Assembly: GCA_030386875.1 (NCBI GenBank)
Contig: JASJYW010000026.1
Span: 15,022,246-15,086,245 of the forward strand
Length of the DNA: 64,000 nt
Reading direction: 5' to 3'
Origin: Morinoia aosen
Taxonomy: Eukaryota > Arthropoda > Malacostraca > Amphipoda > Talitridae
Both the position numbers and the translations under genes were made by a program. Below are positions 23,482 to 38,700 of the stretch, one piece after another; within the stretch, counting starts at the first letter, position 1, and every line of letters starts with the position of its first letter. The notes under the pieces were generated by a model, which saw only the letters and a list, made by a program, of their open reading frames with translations, ran no database searches and was not told the DNA's origin.

Positions 23482-23736
23482 GTGAAATCCAATGGTAATA
23501 GTATCTGCTATTTATGTGCAGTTTTGCCAAGAGACGTCGTAGATGCAGAGATGGAACCATCCAGAGTTCTGCACTGCTTCCTCGCTGCGGTTATTTCAAG
23601 TTATGGCAAGAAAGTCAACACTCCAGCGCTTACTCATGGGAATCCTGTCATATCGCCTAAATTAAGATGTGTGATTCAAGCATCCAAATTCAATGAAAAC
23701 TTAACTTACTTTGATGCAACTCACTGGACGCCGTAG
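23482..23736 (+). CDS. Unrecognised ORF/possible second exon
   Basis: The frame is open for 84 codons but begins at GTG; its first ATG is at 23551. An acceptor-like TATTTATGTGCAG ends at 23521, which suggests the coding part starts at 23522 (LPRDVVDAEMEPSRVLHCFL...). It ends FNENLTYFDATHWTP and stop. Joining it directly to the preceding ORF at AAT|GTATGAGT is out of phase, so either a different donor is used or the two are unrelated. The right-arm copy differs at one residue (P to R near codon 16). Function unknown. Confidence 0.35.
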   Translation: MKSNGNSICYLCAVLPRDVVDAEMEPSRVLHCFLAAVISSYGKKVNTPALTHGNPVISPKLRCVIQASKFNENLTYFDATHWTP

Positions 23737-24428
23737 CTTTTAAATATATATGGTGCTTGGCTTCAGGGAGGTAAAATGACAGATCCTTTAGTTGAGAGAT
23801 CCATTTTCCACTACTCTTGAAATTGAAGACAAAACTTGGCTACTAAACCTTCAAAAAATTAAAATAATAACTTTGTTACTATGTTTGTAACGAACCTTGG
23901 ATGTTCATTGTGGACATCTTGCCAGCACCTTTATATTACTTTAAAAAGTTTTTCCCTCTTTAATCAAGTGCGCTGGATACCTCTCGTAAGACACTTTGAA
24001 CAGAACATGAGCGGCTACACCTAGTGAACGGATTCCCCATTTGGGAGTTCGGGTCCTACAAATTTCTTATTCATTCATGTGGGAACACTTACGACGTAAT
24101 TGAAGAGTTTGCCGTGCTTCTTCTTACATGATATTAAAAAAACATTTTTATTTGAGCTCTGAAGTGTAAAGATAAGAACCTTTACCGAAGATGAGCTCAA
24201 TTTTTCTCCATGAATGGTCTTCATGACCTGTGCGAAAAGAGCAGGAATTTGTTATGCCACTATTAATCTATATTCGTGTCGACTTGGATTGCAGGAAAAT
24301 CTTTTCAAATATGTAGAGGTCATGCATATGCCATAGTATATTGATTGGTAGTCAAGAAATGTAGGTATTTTTTAAAACTTCATTGAGAAACGATGTTCAT
24401 TTAGAACTTTAAGCACGTTGTACATGTA
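23737..24428. other. Non-coding stretch (left arm)
   Basis: No gene is recognised. It contains the second copy of the acceptor-like segment (about 24250) and abuts the Tc1 element. Confidence 0.5.
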
Positions 24429-26086
<1,658 letters not shown>

Positions 26087-28185
26087 CCTTTATCATTTGT
26101 GTAGTGTCTATCTGTTGGCTCAAACTGGCAGTTAGATTTCACTGGCAGCGAGTGGCACTCAGTATGGCAGTATGTTCTATTTAGGCACACTCGTGGTAAA
26201 AAGGCAAATTTGATAACACCGGGATACACAGAAATTAACTCTCGTTCTTTGATAAACGATCAGCAGTCAATCAGAAATCTTTTTCGAAAAATTCCGTAAA
26301 TACAGTGTGGGACATCTAGGTGGAAAGTCAATTTATGTGTCTCGAAATTCCCTGGGTTTCGGAATGAACCTGCGTTGACTTCTGTTACTTCGTGGTTCTG
26401 TATGACGAACATGACCAAATGTAACAAATAAATATTTTCACGCCACAGTGACTTATATTTCCGTTCCGACTTTGATGTATTCATTTTTTATCGTTGATGA
26501 AACTTTGATACGGATGTGTGCATTTTTATTTCCTAATAGATTTTAATTAGACCCAAATATTTTGTACTTAGTAAGTCAGTAATGGAGTCCTTGCCGACTC
26601 ACGTTGGTTACTACATTTCGGAATCTGTGTTTTATTCGCCTATGCACTACACTGGAATTACTAGCTTTGGTTGATTAGATGGCTTCGTATATTACTCCTA
26701 TGCTTTATATTACTCCTGCCTGCTGGTACGCGCAATCTAAAGGCTACAAATGATTCCACCAACAATCCAAGAAGATTTAGTAGATGAATATCGAGGCTAA
26801 CTTTCAGATGTCGAAATGGCTAAACAGGATACACTTCTAGGTATTTTTTCGACACATATTATCACAGAAAGCGGACAGAAAATTTATTCCGGCTGTTACC
26901 AACATCATTACCGTTCTTTATTACAAACACAGAAAAGAGGGGAGGTTGCACCGAAAGAAAATTAATGTTTGGTCAAATTTACGTGACTCAGAAGTAAAAT
27001 AAAGAACATATATACGCATTAAAGCGAAATTGTTACGAGATATGATTCCGTAATTAGTTTTCAACTATCATGAGCTAGAACTAAATTCTGTGACTTCTTA
27101 GGGCAATGCAAGTGAAACTCATACACGAGCATGATAAGCGTGACTTTTAAATATTTTAAATATTAACGTTGATGGAGTCCTCTAACTGAAACTTTTACTC
27201 CTGTACGTGGGCTAAACCATAGTTCTCCAGGTTGCAATTTGAACAGAGATCAGTGTTACCGAAGACATTTCAGATGATTCAAAATATACTTTATGAGCAC
27301 TACAAGTAGTGAGCAACAGAAAATTTAGTGTTAGGCCACGTGAAATGGCAAGAAAAATATTTCGGTTAGTGTTCAATTAGTGAATTGATTTTTTCCATTT
27401 CATATTCCTAAGAGGCCGCAGATTTATTAATTGCAGATAGTATAAACGCAACCTGCACAATAACCTTCATTGATTGTTATAGAGCAAGAACCACTATTTT
27501 TTCTGGATGAAACGTTTCTTATACATGAAATACTCCCCAACTGTAGAATGAGCAGCACAAATCATATGATATGGTGAAAATGAATCAGTTGATGAAGAGA
27601 AAATTTTTAACAACATGTCTAGAGAGAATATCCACCTACTAAATTTACCTCAACCAATAGTATCAGATCCAGAAATGAGCGTTAAAATGAAATGGGAAAT
27701 TAGAAGCACGGACACACACAGCTAGAAGAATATCGTGTGTCATAAAACACGAATAAACGTGTGTTTAAATCAAAATCCTCAAACATATGCGCATAATTTC
27801 TATTACTTTAACAAGCGTAGAATGCTAAAATAAAGAATATTACTATTGCTGAAAATGAAACACTCCAGTAAAATAATCAATTTGGAACTGAAAACAAAGA
27901 TAAGAAGATGAAAAATGGGAGGAGCTTAGTGTACTTGATGAACCAATAGCAAAGCTGCTTTCAAAACGTCGTAAGGAGAGCTTCACTGGCGTTTAGTCTA
28001 GTAAAAACGATCTCGAATGCACCTCGCTTTGAACCGATGAAGTCGACCAGAACCGAGAAGTCTACTAATGCATCCTCTCAATGACTTTCTCAGCGATACC
28101 GAGGTACTCTACTAGAGTCCACTAGTCTAGTACATTTTTTCCGGAGGAAGAAATGCAAATAGCCCACTAACGCTTTCCACCCTTC
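26087..28185. other. Inner part of the left arm, no gene recognised
   Basis: A minus frame at 26260-26484 is open for 74 codons, but its right-arm copy carries an in-frame TAG, so it is not maintained. The last 180 bases before the satellite are rich in CTAG/TCTAG(T) motifs (GTCTAGTAAAA, GTCCACTAGTCTAGTAC) and contain a GTCGAC-like GTCGACC echo of the monomer. This stretch may be derived from the ancestral satellite-flanking sequence. Confidence 0.5.
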
Positions 28186-29269
28186 AAATATGCACTTTCC
28201 GCCTATGTCGCCACGGGAAACAGCAAACGACGTGATTTTCATCGCATTCGGCCTAGGAATGGCCCAAAACACGCATTTTAGCTCTGTCGACCGTGGAATC
28301 GGCTAAATATGCACTTTCCGCCTATGTCGCCACGGGAAACAGCAAACGACGTGATTTTCACCGCATTCGGCCTAGGAATGGCCAAAAACACGCATTTTAG
28401 CCCTGTCGACCGTGGAATCGGCTAAATATGCACTTTCCGCCTATGTCGCCACGGGAAACGGCAAACGACTTGATTTTCACCGCATTCGGCCTAGGAATGG
28501 CCCAAAACACGCATTTCAGCCCTGTCGACCGTGGAAACGGCTAAATATGCACTTTCCGCCTATGTCGCCACGGAAAACAGCAAACGACGTGATTTTCACC
28601 CCATTCGGCCTAGGAATGGCCCAAAACACGCATTTTACCCTGTCGACCGTGGAATCGGCTAAATATGCACTTTCCGCCTATGTCGCCACGGGAAACGGCA
28701 AACGACTTGATTTTCACCGAATTCGGCCTAGGAATGGCCCAAAACACGCATTTTAGCCCTGTCGACCGTGGAAACGGCTAAATATGCACTTTCCGCCTAT
28801 GTCGCCACGGAAAACAGCAAACGACGTGATTTTCACCCCATTCGGCCTAGGAATGGGACAAAACACGCATTTTAGCTCTGTCGACCGTGGAATCAACTAA
28901 ATATGCACTTTCCCCCCATGTCACCACGGGAAACAGCAAACGACGTGATTTTCACCGCATTCGGCCTAGGAATGGCACAAAACACGCATTTTAGCTCTGT
29001 CGACCGTGGAAACGGCTGAATATGCACTTTCCGCCTATGTCGCCACGGGAAACAGCAAACGACGTGATTTTCGCCGCATTCGGCCTAGGAATGGCCCAAA
29101 ACACGCATTTTAGCTCCGTCGACCGTGGAATCGGCTATATATGCACTTTCCGCCTATGTCGCCACGGGAAACAGCAAACGACGTGATTTTCACCGCATTC
29201 GGCCTAGGAATGGCCCAAAACACGCATTTTAGCTCTGTCGACCGTGGAATCGGCTAAATATGCACTTTC

Positions 29270-32200
29270 CGCCTATGCCGCCACGGGAAACAGCAAACGA
29301 CGTGATTTTCACCGCATTCGGCCTAGGAATGGCCGAAAACACGCGTTTTAGCCCTGTCGACCGTTGAATCGGCTAAATATGCATTTTCCGCCTATGTAGC
29401 CACGGGAAACAGCAAACGACGTGATTTTCACCGCATTCGGCCTAGGAATGGCCCAAAACACGCATTTTAGCTCTGTCGACCGTGGAAACGGCAAAATATG
29501 CACTTCCCGCCTATGGCGCCACGGGAAACAGCAAACGACGTGATTTTCACCGCATTCGGCCAAGGAATGGCCCAAAACACGCATTTTAGCCCTGTCGACC
29601 GTGGAAACGGCTAAATATGCACTTTCCGCCTATGTCGCCACGGGAAACAGCAAACGACGTGATTTTCACCGCATTCGGCCTAGGAATGGCCCAAAACACG
29701 CATTTTAGCTCTGTCGACCGTGGAATCGGCTAAATATGCACTTTCCGCCTATGTCGCCACGGGAAACAGCAAACGACGTGATTATCACCGCATTCGGCCT
29801 AGGAATGGCCCAAAACACGCATTTCAGCTCTGTCGACCGTTGAATCGGCTAAATATGCACTTTCCGCCTATGTCGCCACGGGAAACAGCAAACGACGTGA
29901 TTTTCACCGCATTCGGCCTAGGAATGGCCCAAAAACACGCATTTTAGCTCTGTCGACCGTGGAAACGGCTAAATATGCACTTTCCGCCTATGTCGCCACG
30001 GGAAACAGCAAACGACGTGATTTTCACCGCATTCGGCCTAGGAATGGCCCAAAACACGCATTTTAGCCCTGTCGACCGTGGAAACGGCTAAATATGCACT
30101 TTCCGCCTATGTCGCCACGGGAAACAGCAAACGACGTGATTTTCACCGCATTCGGCCTAGGAATGGCCCAAAATACGCATTTTAGCTCTGTCGACCGTGG
30201 AATCGGCTAAATATGCACTTTCCGCCTATGTCGCCACGGGAAACAGCAAACGACGTGATTATCACCGCATTCGGCCTAGGAATGGCCCGAAATACGCATT
30301 TTAGCTCTGTCGACCGTGGAATCGGCTAAATATGCACTTTTTGCCTATGTCGCCACGGGAAACAGCAAACGACGTGATTTTCACCGCATTCGGCCTTGGA
30401 ATGGCCCAAAACACGCATTTTAGCCCTGTCGACCGCGGAAACGGCTAAATATGCACTTTCCCGCCTATGTCGCCACGGGAAACAGCAAACGACGTGATTT
30501 TCACCGCATTCGGCCTAGGAATGGCCCAAAACACGCATTTTAGCTCTGTCGACCGTGAAAACGGCTAAATATGCACTTTCCCGCCTATGTCGCCACGGGA
30601 AACAGCAAACGACGTGATTTTCACCGCATTCGGCCTAGGAATGGCCCAAAAACACGCATTTTAGCTCAATCGGCTAAATATGTACTTTCCGCCTATGTCG
30701 CCACGAGAAACAGCAAACGACGTGATTATCACCGCATTCGGCCTAGGAATGGCCCAAAACACGCATTTTAGCTCTGTCGACCGTGGAATCGGCTAAATAT
30801 GCACTTTCCGCCTATGTCGCCACGGGAAACAGCAAACGACGTGATTTTCACCGCATTCGGCATAGGAATGACCCAAAACACGCATTTTAGCTCTGTCGAC
30901 CGTGAAAACGGCTAAATATGCACTTTCCCGCCTATGTCGCCACGGGAAACAGCAAACGACGTGATTTTCACCGCATTCGGCCTAGGAATGGCCCAAAACA
31001 CGCATTTTAGCTCTGTCGACCGTGGAATCGGCTAAATATGCACTTTCTGCCTATGTCGCCACGGGAAACAGCAAACGACGTAATTTTCACCGAATTCGGC
31101 CTAGGAATGGCCCAAAACACGCATTTTAGCTCTGTCGACCGTGGAATCGGCTAAATATGCACTTTCCGCCTATGTCGCCACGGGAAACAGCAAACGACGT
31201 GATTTTCATCGCATTCGGCCTAGGAATGGCCCAAAACACGCATTTTAGCTCTGTCGACCGTGGAATCGGCTAAATATGCACTTTCCGCCTATGTCGCCAC
31301 GGGAAACAGCAAACGACGTGATTTTCACCGCATTCGGCCTAGGAATGGCCAAAAACACGCATTTTAGCCCTGTCGACCGTGGAATCGGCTAAATATGCAC
31401 TTTCCGCCTATGCCGCCACGGGAAACAGCAAACGACGTGATTTTCACCGCATTCGGCCTAGGAATGGCCGAAAACACGCGTTTTAGCCCTGTCGACCGTT
31501 GAATCGGCTAAATATGCACTTTCCGCCTATGTAGCCACGGGAAACAGCAAACGACGTGATTTTCACCGCATTCGGCCTAGGAATGGCCCAAAACACGCAT
31601 TTTAGCACTGTCGACCGTGGAAACGGCAAAATATGCACTTCCCGCCTATGTCGCCACGGGAAACAGCAAACGACGTGATTTTCACCGCATTCGGCCAAGG
31701 AATGGCCCAAAACACGCATTTTAGCCCTGTCGACCGTGGAAACGGCTAAATATGCACTTTCCGCCTATGTCGCCACGGGAAACAGCAAACGACGTGATTT
31801 TCACCGCATTCGGCCTAGGAATGGCCCAAAACACGCATTTTAGCTCTGTCGACCGTGGAATCGGCTAAATATGCACTTTCCGCCTATGTCGCCACGGGAA
31901 ACAGCAAACGACGTGATTATCACCGCATTCGGCCTAGGAATGGCCCAAAACACGCATTTCAGCTCTGTCGACCGTTGAATCGGCTAAATATGCACTTTCC
32001 GCCTATGTCGCCACGGGAAACAGCAAACGACGTGATTTTCACCGCATTCGGCCTAGGAATGGCCCAAAACACGCATTTTAGCTCTGTCGACCGTGGAAAC
32101 GGCTAAATATGCACTTTCCGCCTATGTCGCCACGGGAAACAGCAAACGACGTGATTTTCACCGCATTCGGAGTAGGAATGGCCCAAAACACGCATTTTAG

Positions 32201-32405
32201 CCCTGTCGACCGTGGAAACGGCTAAATATGCACTTTCCGCCTATGTCGCCACGGGAAACAGCAAACGACGTGATTTTCACCGCATTCGGCCTAGGAATGG
32301 CCCAAAATACGCATTTTAGCTCTGTCGACCGTGGAATCGGCTAAATATGCACTTTCCGCCTATGTCGCCACGGGAAACAGCAAACGACGTGATTATCACC
32401 GCATT
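29270..32405 (+). repeat. Higher-order duplication, ~18 monomers
   Basis: A variant string at 29270-30270 recurs at about 31405-32405 with an offset of about 2135 bases. The string is CCTATGCCGCC, then GGCCGAAAACACGCGTTTTAG, GACCGTTGAATCGG, CTATGTAGCC, CGGCAAAATATGCACTTCCC, GGCCAAGGAATGG, two GTGATTATCACC units and CCCAAAATACGC. The offset equals 18 monomers less a small deletion near 30664. It indicates recent block duplication by unequal exchange. Confidence 0.8.
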
Positions 32406-35400
32406 CGGCCTAGGAATGGCCCAAAACACGCATTTTAGCTCTGTCGACCGTTGAATCGGCTAAATATGCACTTTCCGCCTATGTCGCCACGGGAAACAGC
32501 AAACGACGTGATTTTCACCGCATTCGGCCTAGGAATGGCCCAAAACACGCATTTTTGCTCTGTCGACCGTGGAAACGGCTAAATATGCACTTTCCGCCTA
32601 TGTCGCCACGGGAAACAGCAAACGACGTGATTTTCACCGCATTCGGCCTAGGAATGGCCCAAAACACGCATTTTAGCTCTGTCGACCGTGAATCGGCTAA
32701 ATATGCACTTTCCGCCTATGTCGCCACGGAAAACAGCAAACGACGTGATTTTCACCGCATTCGGCCTAGGAATGGCCCAAAACACGACTTTTAGCTCTGT
32801 CGACCGTGGAATCGGCTAAATATGCAAATTCCGCCTATGTCGCCACGGGAAACAGCAAACGACGTGATTTTCACCGCATTCGGCCTAGGAATTGCCCGAA
32901 ACACGTATTTTAGCTCTGTCGACCGTGGAATCGGCTAAATATGCACTTTCCGCCTATGTCGCCACGGGAAACAGCAAACAACATGATTTTCACCGCATTC
33001 GGCCTAGGAATGGCCCAAAACACGCATTTTAGCTCTGTCGACCGTGGAATCGGCTAAATATACACTTTCCGCCTATGTCGCCACGGGAAACAGCAAACGA
33101 CGTGATTTTCACCGCATTCGGCCTAGAAATGGCTCAAAACACGACTTTTAGCTCTGTCGACCGTGGAATCGGCTAAATATGCACTTTCCGCCTATGTCGC
33201 CACGGAAACAGCAAACGACGTGATTTCCACCGCATTCGGCCTAGGAATGGCCCAAAACATGCATTTTAGCTCTGTCGACCGTGGAAACGGCTAAATATGC
33301 ACTTTTCCACCTATGTCGCCACGGGAAACAGCAAACGACATGATTTTCACCGCATTCGGCCTAGGAATGGCCCAAAACACGCATTTTAGCTCTGTCGACC
33401 GTGGAATCGGCTAAATATGCACTTTCCGCCTATGTCGCCAAGGGAAACAGCAAACGACGTGATTTTCACCGCATTCGGCCCTAGGAATGGCCCAAAACAC
33501 GCATTTTAGCTCTGTCGACCGTGGAATCGGCTAATTATGCACCTTCCGCCTATGTCGCCACGGGAACGAGCAAACGACGTGATTTTCACCGCATTCGGCC
33601 TAGGAATGGCCAAAAACACGCATTTTAGCCCTGTCGACCTTGGAATCGGCTAAATATGCACTTTCCGCCTATGTCGCCACGGGAAACAGCAAACGACGTA
33701 ATTTCATCACCGCATTCGGCCCAGGAATGGCCCAAAACACGCATTTTAGCTCTGTCGACCGTGGAAACGGCTAAATATGCACTTTCCGCCTATGTCGCCA
33801 CGGGAAACAGCAAACGACGTCATTTTCACCGCATTCGGCCTAGGAATGGCCCAAAACACGCATTTTAGCTCTGTCGACCGTGGAATCGGCTAAATATGCA
33901 CTTTCCGCCTATGTCGCCACGGGAAACAGCAAACGACGTGATTTTCACTGCATTCGGCCTAGGAATGGCCCAAAACACGCATGATAGCTCTGTCGACCGT
34001 GGAATCGGCAAAATATGCACTTTCCGCCTATGTCGCCACGGGAAACAGCAAACGACGTGATTTTCACCGCATTCGGCCAAGGATGGGCTCAAAACACGCA
34101 TTTTAGCCCTGTCGACCGTGGAATCGGCTAAATATGCACTTTCCGCCTATGTCGCCACAGGAAACAGCAAACGACGTGATTTTCAGCGCATTCGGCCTAG
34201 GAATGGCCCAAAACACGCATTTTAGCCCTGTCGACCGTGGAATCGGCTAAATATGCACTTTCCGCCTATGTCGCCACGGGAAACAGCAAACGACGTGATT
34301 TTCGCCGCATTCGGCCTAGGAATGGCCCAAAAGACGCATTTTAGCTCTGTCGACCGTGGAATCGGCTAAATATGCACTTTCCGCCTATGTCGCCACGGGA
34401 AACAGCAAACGACGTGATTTTCACCGCATTCGGCCTAGGAATGGCCCAAAACACGCATTTTAGCTCTGTCGACCGTGGAATCGGCTAAATATGCACTTTC
34501 CGCCTATGTCGCCACGGGAAACAGCAAACGACGTGATTTTCCACCGCATTCGGCTAGGAACGGCCAAAAACACGCGTTTTAGCCCTGTCGACCGTGGAAT
34601 CGGCTAAATATGCACTTTCCGCCTATGTCGCCACTGGAAACAGCAAACGACGTGATTTTCATCGCATTCGGCCTAGGAATGGCCCAAAACACGCATTTTA
34701 GCTCTGTCGACCGTGGAAACGGCTAAATATGCACTTCCCGCCTATGTCGCCACGGGAAACAGCAAACGACGTGATTTTCACCGCATTCGGCCTATGAATG
34801 GCCCGAAACACGCATTTTAGCTCTGTCGACCGTGGAATCGGCTAAATATGCACTCTCCGCCTATGTCGCCACGGGAAACAGCAAACGACGTGATTTTCAC
34901 CGCATTCGGCCTAGGAATGGCCCAAAACACGCATTTTTAGCTCTGTCGACCGTGGAATCGGCTAGATATGCACTTTCCGCCTATGTCGCCACGGGACACA
35001 GCAAACGACGTGATTTTCACCGCATTCGGCCTAGGAATGGCCCAAAACACGCATTTTAGCCCTGTCGACCGTGGAATCGGCTAAATATGCACTTTCCGCC
35101 TATGTCGTCACGGGAAACAGCAAACGACGTGATTTTCACCGCATTCGGCCTAGGAATGGCCCAAAACACGCATTTTAGCCCTGTCGACCCGTGGAATCGG
35201 CTAAATATGCACTTTCCGCCAATGTCGCCACGGGAAACAGCAAACGACGTGATTTTCACCGCATTCGGCCTAGGAATGGCCCAAAACACGCATTTTAGGT
35301 CTGTCGATCGTGGAATCGGCTAAATATGCACTTTCCGCCTATGTCGCCACGGGAAACAGCAAACGGACGTGATTTTCACCGCATTCGCCCTATGAATGGG

Positions 35401-35779
35401 CCAAAACACGCATTTTAGCTCTGTCGACCGTGGAATCGGCTAAATATGCACTTTCCGCCTATGTCGCAACGGGAAACAGCAAACGACGTGATTTTCACCG
35501 CATTCGGCCTAGGAATGGCCAAAAACACGCATTTCAGCTCTGTCGACCGTGGAATCGGCTAGATATGCACTTTCCGCCTATGTCGCCACGGGACACAGCA
35601 AACGACGTGATTTTCACCGCATTCGGCCTAGGAATGGCCCAAATTACGCATTTTAGCCCTGTCGACCGTTGTAATCGGCTAAATATGCACTTTCCGCCTA
35701 TGTCGCCACGGGAAACAGCAAACGACGTGATTATCACCGCATTCGGCCTAGGAATGGCCCACAACACGCATTTTAGCTC

Positions 35780-38700
35780 TGTTGACCGTGGAATCGGCTA
35801 GATATGCACTTTCCGCCTATGTCGCCACGGGACACAGCAAAGACGTGATTTTCACCGCATTCGGCCTTGGAATGGCCCAAATTACGCATTTTAGCCCTGT
35901 CGACCGTTGTAATCGGCTAAATATGCACTTTCCGATTATGTCGTCACGGGAAACAGCAAACGACGTGATTTTCACCGCATTCGGCCTAGGAATGGCCCAA
36001 AACACGCATTTTAGCCCTGTCGACCGTGGAATCGGCTAAATATGCACTTTCCGCCTATGTCGCCACGGGAAACAGCAAACGACGTGATTTTCACCGCATT
36101 CGGCCTAGGAATGGCCAAAAACACGCATTTTAGCCCTGTCGACCGTGGAATCGGCTACATATGCACTTTCCGCTTATGTCGCCACGGGAAACAGCAAACG
36201 ACGTGATTTTCACCGCATTCTTTCCTAGGAATGGCCCAAAACACGCATTTTAGCTCTGTCGACCGTGGAAACGGCTAAATATGCACTTTCCGCCTATGTA
36301 GCCGCGGAAAACAGCAAACGACTTGATTTTCACCGCATTCGGCCTAGGAATGGCCCAAAACACGCATTTTAGCTCTGTCGACCGTGGAATCGGCTAAATA
36401 TGCACTTCCGCCTATGTCGCCACGGGAAACAGCAAACGACGTGATTTTCACATCATTCGGCCTAGCAATGGCCCAAAACACGCATTTTAGCTCTGTCGAC
36501 CGTGGAATCGGCTAAATATGCACTTTCCGCCTATGTCGCCACGGGAAACAGCAAACGACGTGATTTTCACCGCATTCGGCCTAGGAATGGCCCAAAACAC
36601 GCATTTCAGCTCTGTTGACCGTGGAATCGGCTAAATATGCACTTTTCGCCTATGTCGCCACGGGAAACAGCAAACGACGTGATTTTCACCGCATTCGGCC
36701 TAGGAATGGCCCAAAACACGCATTTTAGCTCTGTCGACCGTGGAATCGGCTAAATATGCACTTTCCGCCTACGCCGCCACGGGAAACAGCAAACGACGTG
36801 ATTTTCAACCGCATTCGGCCTAGGAATGGCCCAAAACACGCATTTTAGCTCTGTCGACCGTGGAATCGGCTAAATATGCACTTTCCGCCTATGTCGCCAC
36901 GGGAAACAGCAAACGACGTGATTTTCACCGCATTCGACCTAGGAATGGCCCAAAACACGTATTTTAGCTCTGTCGACCGTGGAATCGGCTAAATATGCAC
37001 TTTCCGCCTATGTCGCCACGGGAAACAGCAAACGACGTGATTTTCACCGCATTCGGCCTAGGAATGGCCCAAAACACGCATTTTAGCCCTGTCGACCGTG
37101 GAATCGGCTAAATATGCACTTTCCGCCTATGTCGCCACAGGAAACCGCAAACGACGTGATTTTCACCGCATTCGGCCTAGGAATGGCCCAAAACACGCAT
37201 TTTAGCCCTGTCGACCGTGGAATCGGCTAAATATGCACTTTCCGCCTATGTCGCCACAGGAAACCGCAAACGACGTGATTTTCACCGCATTCGGCCTAGG
37301 AATGGCCCAAAACACGCATTTTAGCTCTGTCGACCGTTGAATCGGCTACAAATGCACTTTCCCGCCTATGTCGCCAAGGGAAACAGCAAACGACGTGATT
37401 TTCACTGCATTCGGCCTAGAAATGGCCCAAAACACGCATTTTAGCTCTGTCGACCGTGGAATCGGCTAAATATGCACTTTCCGCCTATGTCGCCACGGGA
37501 AACAGCAAACGACGTGATTTTCACCGCATTCGGCCTAGGAATGGCCCAAAACACGCATTTTAGCTCTGTCGACCGTGGAATCGGCTAAATATGCACTTTC
37601 CGCCTATGTCGCCTCGGGAAACAGCTAACGACGTAATTTTTCACCGCATTCGGCCTAGGAATGGCCCAAAACACGCATTTTAGCTCTGTCGACCGTGGAA
37701 TCGGCTAAATATGCACTTTCCCGCCTATGTCGCCACGGGAAACAGCAAACGACTTGATTTTCACCGCATTCGGCCTAGGAATGGCCCAAAACACGCATTT
37801 TAGCTCTGTCGACCGTGGAATCGGCTAAATATGCACTTTCCGCCTATGTCGCCACGGGAAACAGCAAACGACGTGATTTTCACCGCATTCGGCCTAGGAA
37901 TGGCCCAAAACACGCATTTTAGCTCTGTCGACCGTGGAATCGGCTAAATATGCACTTTCCGCCTATGTCGCCACGGGAAACAGCAAACGACGTGATTTTC
38001 ACCGCATTCGGCCTAGGAATGGCCCAAAACACGTATTTTGGCTCTGTCGACCGTGGAAACGGCTAAATATGCACTTTCCGCCAATGTCGCCACGGGAAAC
38101 AGCAAACGACGTGATTTTCACGGCATTCGGCCTAGGAATGGCCCAAAACACGCATTTTAGCTCTGTCGATCGTGGGAATCTGCAAAATATGCACTTTCCG
38201 CCTATGTCGCCACGGGAAACAGCAAAACGACGTGATTTTCCACCGCATTCGGCCTATGAATGGCCCAAAACACGCATTTTAGCTCTGTCGACCGTGGAAT
38301 CGGCTAAATATGCACTTTCCGCCTATGTCGCAACGGGAAACAGCAAACGACGTGATTTTCACCGCATTCGGCCTAGGAATGGCCCAAAACACGCATTTTA
38401 GCTCTGTCGACCGTGGAATCGGCTAGATATGCACTTTCCGCCCTATGTCGCCACGGGAAACAGCAAACGACGTGATTTTCACCGCATTCGGCCTAGGAAT
38501 GGCCCAAAACACGCATTTTAGCCCTGTCGACCGTGGAATCGGCTAAATATGCACTTTCCGCCTATGTCGTCACGGGAAACAGCAAACGACGTGACTTTCA
38601 CCGCAGTCGGCCTTGGAATGGCCCAAAACACGCATTTTAGCCCTGTCGACCGTGGAATCGGCTAAATATGCACTTTCCGCCTATGTCGCCACGGGAAACA

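Larger units (their letters stand above)
23093..24297 (+). repeat. Two copies of a 50-bp acceptor-like segment
   Basis: About 23093-23144 (TATGTTATGCTACTGTTAGT ... GACTTGGATTGCAGGAAA) and about 24250-24299 (TTTGTTATGCCACTATTAAT ... GACTTGGATTGCAGGAAA) are the same segment, about 1157 bases apart in direct orientation. The last 18 bases are identical. Only the first copy is followed by the conserved ORF. Confidence 0.55.

Noticed and set aside
26260-26484. 74-codon minus-strand ORF in the left arm
   Set aside because: The right-arm copy has an in-frame TAG, so the frame is not conserved.
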